Below the pieces are notes generated by a model, which was not told the DNA's origin, searched no databases, and saw only the letters and a program-made list of their open reading frames with translations. 64,000 nucleotides of DNA from Fibrivirga algicola (GTDB lineage: Bacteria; Bacteroidota; Bacteroidia; Cytophagales; Spirosomataceae). Shown in pieces: positions 59,915 to 64,000 of the stretch (position 1 is the stretch's first letter; every line of letters starts with the position of its first letter). The translations under genes and the position numbers were made by a program. The stretch covers positions 62,001 through 126,000 of the forward strand of contig NZ_WAEL01000010.1 in the NCBI RefSeq assembly GCF_011742925.1, given 5' to 3'.

Positions 59915-60631
59915 ATGAATATTATTGAAACCAGCGAAGTAGCCAAGCGATACATCATGGGCAGTGAGGTGATCGACGCCTTAAAATCGATCACCATTGC
60001 AGTGCAGAAAGGAGAGTATGTTGCCTTCATGGGTCCATCCGGGTCTGGCAAATCAACGCTCATGAATATTGTAGGCTGTTTGGATTCGCCAACGTCGGGG
60101 CGTTACATTCTGAATAATCAGGATGTAAGTAACATGACCGAAAATGCGCTGGCCGAGGTACGTAATAAAGAGATTGGTTTCGTGTTCCAGACGTTCAACC
60201 TGTTGCCCCGCCAAACATCGCTTGAGAACGTAGCCTTGCCACTGATTTACGCTGGTTTCAACAAAGCTGACCGCACCGAAAAGGCGATGCTTGCCCTAAA
60301 GAACGTGGGCCTTGAAAACCGCGCCGGGCACCGTCCCAACGAACTGTCGGGTGGACAACGGCAGCGGGTAGCCGTAGCACGTGCCCTGGTGAACGACCCC
60401 AGTATTCTGCTGGCTGATGAACCAACGGGTAACCTCGATTCCAAGACGTCGTACGAGATCATGGACCTGTTCGACCAGATTCACAGTAAGGGTAATACCG
60501 TGATCATGGTCACGCACGAAGAGGACATTGCCGAGTATGCCCACCGCATTATCCGCCTGCGCGATGGGTTGATTGAAACTGACCGGGCAAACCAGAATAT
60601 CCGCAAGGCCAAAGCGTTCATGCAGGTCTAG
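59915..60631 (+). CDS. ABC transporter ATP-binding protein (LolD/MacB/FtsE group)
   Basis: A 238-residue ATPase: Walker [16 protein letters not shown]-loop in V-F-Q-T-F-N-L-L-P, signature [13 protein letters not shown], Walker [14 protein letters not shown] and switch histidine V-T-H-E. The L-L-P-R and [10 protein letters not shown] patterns assign it to the type VII ABC group that works mechanically across the envelope (LolCDE, MacB, FtsEX). No permease gene adjoins, so its partner is encoded elsewhere. It is followed by a strong terminator. Confidence 0.92.
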   Translation: MNIIETSEVAKRYIMGSEVIDALKSITIAVQKGEYVAFMGPSGSGKSTLMNIVGCLDSPTSGRYILNNQDVSNMTENALAEVRNKEIGFVFQTFNLLPRQTSLENVALPLIYAGFNKADRTEKAMLALKNVGLENRAGHRPNELSGGQRQRVAVARALVNDPSILLADEPTGNLDSKTSYEIMDLFDQIHSKGNTVIMVTHEEDIAEYAHRIIRLRDGLIETDRANQNIRKAKAFMQV

Positions 60632-60666
60632 GTACGTTCCAGATACGATATACACGAGTGCATACA

Positions 60667-60706
60667 ACATCCCGCCTGACGCGTCAGGCGGGATGTCTGC
60701 GTTTTT
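60667..60706 (+). terminator. Perfect 30-bp palindromic terminator after the ABC ATPase gene
   Basis: Two 15-base arms (60667-60681 and 60682-60696) are exactly complementary with no spacer and are followed by a T run (about 60702-60706). In RNA the innermost pairs would open to form the loop. Confidence 0.82.
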
Positions 60707-60824
60707 GGGCTACTTATCTGTCTGTTCGACTCGATTGTTCTACTTTCGGGACGCCTAGCCGAAAGGCCTGGCGAAAGCAGGACAGTACGCGCCAGCAATA
60801 CAGTACTCACCACTAAACACCCGC

Positions 60825-61745
60825 ATGGATCAGGCTAATCTTGTTTTTTTAGTTACGTTATGCATTGTTGGCTTGGGCTTTTCCCTCAAGCAGTGGGGCG
60901 TCGTCAGTGAGCAGGATGGTAAAGTGCTGTCGCGGATATTGATGCACACCACGTTTCCAGCGCTGATGGTGGTGTCGACGCTGCACGTACCCCTCACCTC
61001 CAGTCTGGCTGCCATTCCGTTCGTCAGTATTGCATTGGGCAGTATGTTGCTATTACTGGCCTGGTTTGTATTTGCGAACCGGCCTGTTCGGCTGCGCGGT
61101 GTGCTGACCATGGGAATCGGTGCCTTTAACATCGGCCTCTTTGGCTTTCCAATTGTCGAGGGTATTTGGGGCCGCGATGCGCTGGTGTATGCGGTTCTGT
61201 ACGACATCGGCAATACGCTGGTAATTTTTGGTATCGTTTATCCCGTGGGGTACTATTTCGCCTCGGGGGGATCGCAGCGTCCACCCGTGCTGGCCACGAT
61301 CAGGCGGGTGCTGCGTTTGCCGCCTATGCTTGGTATGCTGGTGGGCCTGACGCTTAACTTGCTCTCGCTTGACCTGCCGCCGGTGCTGTTCGACATGCTC
61401 GATACGCTGGCGAAAGCAAACAAATCGCTGGTGTTGCTCCTGTTAGGTATCTATCTCAGTTTCCGGTTAGAAAAAACGCAACAAGCGGCCATCCTGAGGT
61501 TACTGGCGCTACGGTACGCGGGTGGCCTGGTGGCCATCGCGTTGCTATACGCGGTGTTGCCTGCCCCTACGCTACTCCGTACTACGCTGACAGTCTGTAT
61601 TCTGCTGCCGATCGGAATGACGGTATTGCCATTCTCCGATGAGTTCAATTTCGATTCGCGGGTGGCAGGTACGTTGGTGAATCTGTCGCTGGTAATCAGC
61701 TTCGGCCTTCTCTGGCTACTGGTTTACTGGCTGGGGCTTGCTTGA
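60825..61745 (+). CDS. AEC-family (auxin efflux carrier-like) transporter
   Basis: A 306-residue inner-membrane protein with about ten helices in two five-helix halves, typical of AEC transporters, which export or exchange organic acids such as malate or malonate in bacteria. The internal G-I-G-A-F-N-I-G-L-F-G-F-P-I block and late G-M-T-V-L-P segment fit the family. It stands alone between two terminators. The upstream region contains TACTTTCG, one mismatch from the -7 consensus. Confidence 0.87.
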   Translation: MDQANLVFLVTLCIVGLGFSLKQWGVVSEQDGKVLSRILMHTTFPALMVVSTLHVPLTSSLAAIPFVSIALGSMLLLLAWFVFANRPVRLRGVLTMGIGAFNIGLFGFPIVEGIWGRDALVYAVLYDIGNTLVIFGIVYPVGYYFASGGSQRPPVLATIRRVLRLPPMLGMLVGLTLNLLSLDLPPVLFDMLDTLAKANKSLVLLLLGIYLSFRLEKTQQAAILRLLALRYAGGLVAIALLYAVLPAPTLLRTTLTVCILLPIGMTVLPFSDEFNFDSRVAGTLVNLSLVISFGLLWLLVYWLGLA

Positions 61746-61769
61746 GCAGAGAGCGGTCTCAAAACAACA

Positions 61770-61800
61770 AACCCCGCCAGATGTGTCCGGCGGGGTTCGT
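61770..61800. terminator. Bidirectional terminator between the AEC and secG genes
   Basis: A perfect 9-bp stem (AACCCCGCC 61770-61778 with 61789-61797) lies in the 77-bp gap between two convergent genes. Confidence 0.78.
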
Positions 61801-61822
61801 CATGGAAAGTAAATTCGGTAGG

Positions 61823-62212
61823 CTAGGGGCGCAGGGCCGACGCTGAATTGCCGGGGGCAGCCGCACCAGGTGCTGGCGCCTGAGCAGGGGCAGGGCGGTT
61901 CTGGGCCGGCGCAGTAGCTGAACCTGGCAGGGCGCGAGTGGCTGCACGCTCAACGTTGGCACTGTTGATCAAACCAGCACCTGTTTTGTCAACGAGTGCG
62001 TAGGTTGACAGAACCAGTACCATTACACCGATGCCGAGGCCCCAGGTGATTTGCTCAACAACGTCGGTGGTTTTTTTAACGCCCATCAACTGGTTAGAGC
62101 CGAGGCCACCGAGTTCACCCGATAGGCCGCCGCCTTTTGAATTCTGAATCAAAACGACCAGAATCAACAGAACGGTCAGGATACAAATGAGAACAATAAT
62201 TGTGGTTACCAT
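61823..62212 (-). CDS. secG: Protein translocase subunit SecG
   Basis: A 129-residue SecG: two membrane helices (residues ~2-22 and ~52-72) joined by the conserved N-S-K-G-G-G-L-S and G-L-G-S-N loop, then T-T-D-V-V-E-Q-I-T-W-G-L-G. SecG stabilises SecA cycling at the SecYEG channel. The ~45-residue C-terminal tail rich in Ala and Pro (A-P-A-Q-A-P-A-P-G-A-A-A-P) is longer than in E. coli and is usual in Bacteroidota. It is the last gene of the leftward block starting with the sigma-54 regulator. Confidence 0.93.
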   Translation of the reverse strand: MVTTIIVLICILTVLLILVVLIQNSKGGGLSGELGGLGSNQLMGVKKTTDVVEQITWGLGIGVMVLVLSTYALVDKTGAGLINSANVERAATRALPGSATAPAQNRPAPAQAPAPGAAAPGNSASALRP

Positions 62213-62254
62213 GAACTTGGTGAATACGTTTACTATACAGTGGTAATGTCTTTC

Positions 62255-63115
62255 TCAGCTATCGGCAATGGGTTGTGCCTCTTTTATTTCACTGATTTTG
62301 GCCGCAAAGTACGCAGATTTATCCGGGTTTTTCAAGGCCAGCTTCTCGTAAATCTCTATTGCTTTGCTGTACTTACCCTGTTTGCATAAAATCTTGGCAA
62401 AACTTTCGGTTACTAACCCGCCGGTTATCGGCGCAGGCTGGCTACGGAGGGCCAAATCTTCCTGTTCTGCGGGTTCGCCCAGCCGACCGCGAACGGGGGC
62501 AATGCGTGGCTCGTTGCGGATAAAATTTTCAATAATCTCCAGCTGCCGCTTCCGCTCTTCGTCCATCAGGCGTTGCCGATCGGCCGTTACTGATTCTTCG
62601 GCGTTTACCTGCTCTTCAAGGGCAAGCTCCGCGTGAATGGCTTCTTCGGCCAGCGTAGGATCGTCAACGGGGGGCGTTGAATCGGCCAGGGCAAATGAAT
62701 CGGGATTAGTGAAAGCCAGCTTTGGAATAGACAGCAGCGACATGGGCATGCTGCCTGCTACGCCCGGCTTGTTGCGGTAAAGTGCATAGCTTTCGTGCTG
62801 ATAGTCATCCGGAATGGGCACCTGCCTCGAAGCCAGCTCATTCAGTTTCAGCAACAGGTTGTCTGACCACTGGAATTCATTATCGATCAGCTTGCGCAGG
62901 GCGTTGCGGCTCAGCGCATGGGCAGCAGCCTGCCGCACAAACGGAACGGTGTTTCCCTTCTGGTGCATAGACGCTGCCTTGGCCGTCAGGGTATACAGGG
63001 CCTGGCAATAAGGGTACTCCGCCAGGCTATCCTGCAACTGCTGAAAATCAGCGGCGGTCAGGTCATTGGGATGGGTTACCCAATACGAAAACGTTTCTTT
63101 ATCAATTGGCGGCAT
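62255..63115 (-). CDS. TPR-containing protein of the lptE-secG locus
   Basis: A 286-residue, mostly helical protein. The conserved N-terminus (L-Q-D-S-L-A-E-Y-P-Y-C-Q-A-L-Y-T-L-T-A-K) and a single clear TPR near the C-terminus (F-A-K-I-L-C-K-Q-G-K-Y-S-K-A-I-E-I-Y-E-K-L) are separated by an acidic linker. Proteins like this sit between LptE and SecG in many Bacteroidota and have no assigned function. Position suggests a link to envelope biogenesis. Confidence 0.8.
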   Translation of the reverse strand: MPPIDKETFSYWVTHPNDLTAADFQQLQDSLAEYPYCQALYTLTAKAASMHQKGNTVPFVRQAAAHALSRNALRKLIDNEFQWSDNLLLKLNELASRQVPIPDDYQHESYALYRNKPGVAGSMPMSLLSIPKLAFTNPDSFALADSTPPVDDPTLAEEAIHAELALEEQVNAEESVTADRQRLMDEERKRQLEIIENFIRNEPRIAPVRGRLGEPAEQEDLALRSQPAPITGGLVTESFAKILCKQGKYSKAIEIYEKLALKNPDKSAYFAAKISEIKEAQPIADS

Positions 63116-63200
63116 GAACGAGGCTTGGTGTCAGAGGGATTGGCGAATCTACAAAGAACTGGTCAGTTTTCACAGCCACTAACCGCTTCCTTACAGCCGG

Positions 63201-63782
63201 TTACCAATCGGCAGCTGTTTTGTTGAATACATCGAGTACGAGTTGATCGAGGATGGCCGGCACAAGCTGCCCTTCATTCTGGCTCAGGGTCTGGTTCTGC
63301 GGAAAATCCTTGTAAAACGAAAACGACTGATCGAAGCTCTTAGTGTCGTCTTTGGTGTTGGTGAAACGTACCTGGATGGTGATCTGAAGCCGGTTGAGAC
63401 CAGCCTGGTCATTGGCGGTCGGAGCAACTGCAATCAGATCATAGCCTGTCACTGTACCTTCCAGCGCCATATCGCCTCCCGTGGGAATCACCTTCAGGTT
63501 GGTGTAGCGCTGGTAGTATTCCTTCAACCGCTCGGTCAGTGTCAATGGCAGGTTTGCTGGCCCACCCGCCGTTTGCAGGGTGAAATTATTGATCGTAACA
63601 GTCTTGATGTCCGGCGAAAGTGTCGTTCCGGAGAAGGAATACACGCCGCAGCTTTCAAAAAGTAATGAACAAACAACCAGGATCAGTCCAGTTACCAGCC
63701 GGGCAGCAGCGGGCAACCGGCCAGCCGGAATTGATGACTGATCATTGGGCCTTGTTACCTGATTATTCTTCGTCAATCTCAT
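63201..63782 (-). CDS. LptE-like LPS-assembly lipoprotein
   Basis: A 193-residue lipoprotein. An unusually long N-terminal stretch precedes the hydrophobic signal (L-V-T-G-L-I-L-V-V-C-S-L-L-F) and lipobox F-E-S-C, followed by G-V-Y-S-F-S-G-T-T-L, the standard start of Bacteroidota LptE-family proteins. Later features are V-T-I-N-N-F, L-T-E-R-L-K-E-Y-Y and D-Q-L-V-L-D-V-F. LptE would plug and assist the LptD barrel in placing LPS on the cell surface. Its ATG lies inside the end of the upstream regulator gene (20-base overlap), implying translational coupling. Confidence 0.85.
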   Translation of the reverse strand: MRLTKNNQVTRPNDQSSIPAGRLPAAARLVTGLILVVCSLLFESCGVYSFSGTTLSPDIKTVTINNFTLQTAGGPANLPLTLTERLKEYYQRYTNLKVIPTGGDMALEGTVTGYDLIAVAPTANDQAGLNRLQITIQVRFTNTKDDTKSFDQSFSFYKDFPQNQTLSQNEGQLVPAILDQLVLDVFNKTAADW

Positions 63783-64000
63783 ACTGCTTGATTTTTCGGT
63801 ATAACGTGCGTTCTGAGATGCCGAGTGCCTGAGCGGCGTATTTGCGCTTGTTGTTGTTGCGGCGAAGGGCCTTCACAATCATCTCTTTTTCTTTCTTTTC
63901 CAACGACAGTGAATCGTCTTCCTCCGTTTCGTGGCTGACATCCTCAACCGTAGCTTCGTTTATATCGCCATCGGTGTCGTCGTAGACCTGCACGGGTGGA
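63763..64000 (-). CDS. Sigma-54-dependent regulator, C-terminal fragment (Fis-type HTH)
   Basis: The reading frame enters from the right edge and ends at 63763, giving 78 residues. An acidic linker is followed by E-M-I-V-K-A-L-R-R-N-N-N-K-R-K-Y-A-A-Q-A-L and G-I-S-E-R-T-L-Y-R-K-I-K-Q-Y, the Fis-type helix-turn-helix ending NtrC-family activators. The AAA+ sigma-54 interaction domain should lie just outside the window. Gene order with the LptE-like, TPR and secG genes is a common Bacteroidota arrangement. Its stop region overlaps the start of the LptE-like gene. Confidence 0.85.
   Translation of the reverse strand, partial: PPVQVYDDTDGDINEATVEDVSHETEEDDSLSLEKKEKEMIVKALRRNNNKRKYAAQALGISERTLYRKIKQYEIDEE

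Noticed and set aside
60667-60696. The perfect 30-bp palindrome after the ABC ATPase gene as an operator or attachment site
   Set aside because: It follows a stop codon and is followed by a T run, so it is best explained as a terminator.
1-64000. tRNA genes, rRNA, CRISPR arrays, insertion sequences, prophage
   Set aside because: I found no cloverleaf with CCA-end context, no regular spaced repeats, no transposase or integrase and no phage structural genes; a covariance-model and profile search would be the proper check.

Overview
The window is chromosomal DNA of a Bacteroidota bacterium, most likely order Cytophagales, family Spirosomaceae or a close relative. The placement rests on ruvA directly followed by a 2496-residue SprA (the outer-membrane pore of type IX secretion), a sigma-54 activator / LptE-like / TPR / SecG block, a RagA/SusC-like TonB receptor, PAS-rich histidine kinases, and upstream elements matching the Bacteroidota -7 consensus TAnnTTTG. 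Most of the DNA is GC-rich and densely coding. Two AT-richer single genes stand out (about 14.9-15.5 kb and 34.1-34.9 kb). I saw no tRNA, rRNA, CRISPR array, insertion sequence or prophage.

Layout. 0-7 kb: the 5' end of a family-2 glycosyltransferase leaving the left edge, lepA, a DUF1232 protein, tatA, gatA, a LysM lytic transglycosylase and ruvA. 7.3-14.8 kb: sprA. 14.9-26.8 kb: a small lipoprotein and a small membrane-anchored protein, then a leftward series: KUP potassium transporter with a hairpin leader, acyltransferase, ABC exporter, PAS histidine kinase, T4-type polynucleotide kinase-phosphatase, cysM and an MBL-fold hydrolase. 27-31.5 kb: a rightward cassette of a Tat-signal aminotransferase, a Tat-signal flavin amine oxidase and a secreted protein ending in a Hint (hedgehog/intein) domain, facing a Rieske protein with a Tat-like signal. 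31.6-45 kb: an RND/MMPL exporter, a lipoprotein whose signal peptide is separated from its only in-frame ATG by a stop codon, a giant CheB-CheR-PAS-kinase, a divergent stand-alone CheB sharing a perfect 30-bp palindrome with it, and a SNF2 helicase. 44.5-52.6 kb: a DUF2064 protein, a TonB receptor, small lipoproteins, a ROK kinase, a peroxiredoxin, a methyltransferase and a TetR regulator with a perfect palindrome at its promoter. 52.7-64 kb: a serine hydrolase, a 7TM histidine kinase, a membrane-TPR protein, a small protein plus a LolD/MacB-type ATPase, an AEC transporter, then leftward sigma-54 regulator (partial), LptE-like, TPR and SecG.

How the genes fit together. Much of the window concerns the cell envelope: protein export (TatA, SecG, SprA), LPS transport (LptE-like), peptidoglycan turnover, TonB uptake and lipid or drug export. 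TatA is encoded about 24 kb from two strong Tat substrates and one Tat-like substrate. The least explained unit is the secreted aminotransferase / amine oxidase / Hint cassette. Regulatory candidates visible directly in the DNA are the 39751-39780 palindrome, the 51919-51943 palindrome, the hairpin leader of kup and a set of long intergenic hairpins, two of which share a core sequence.
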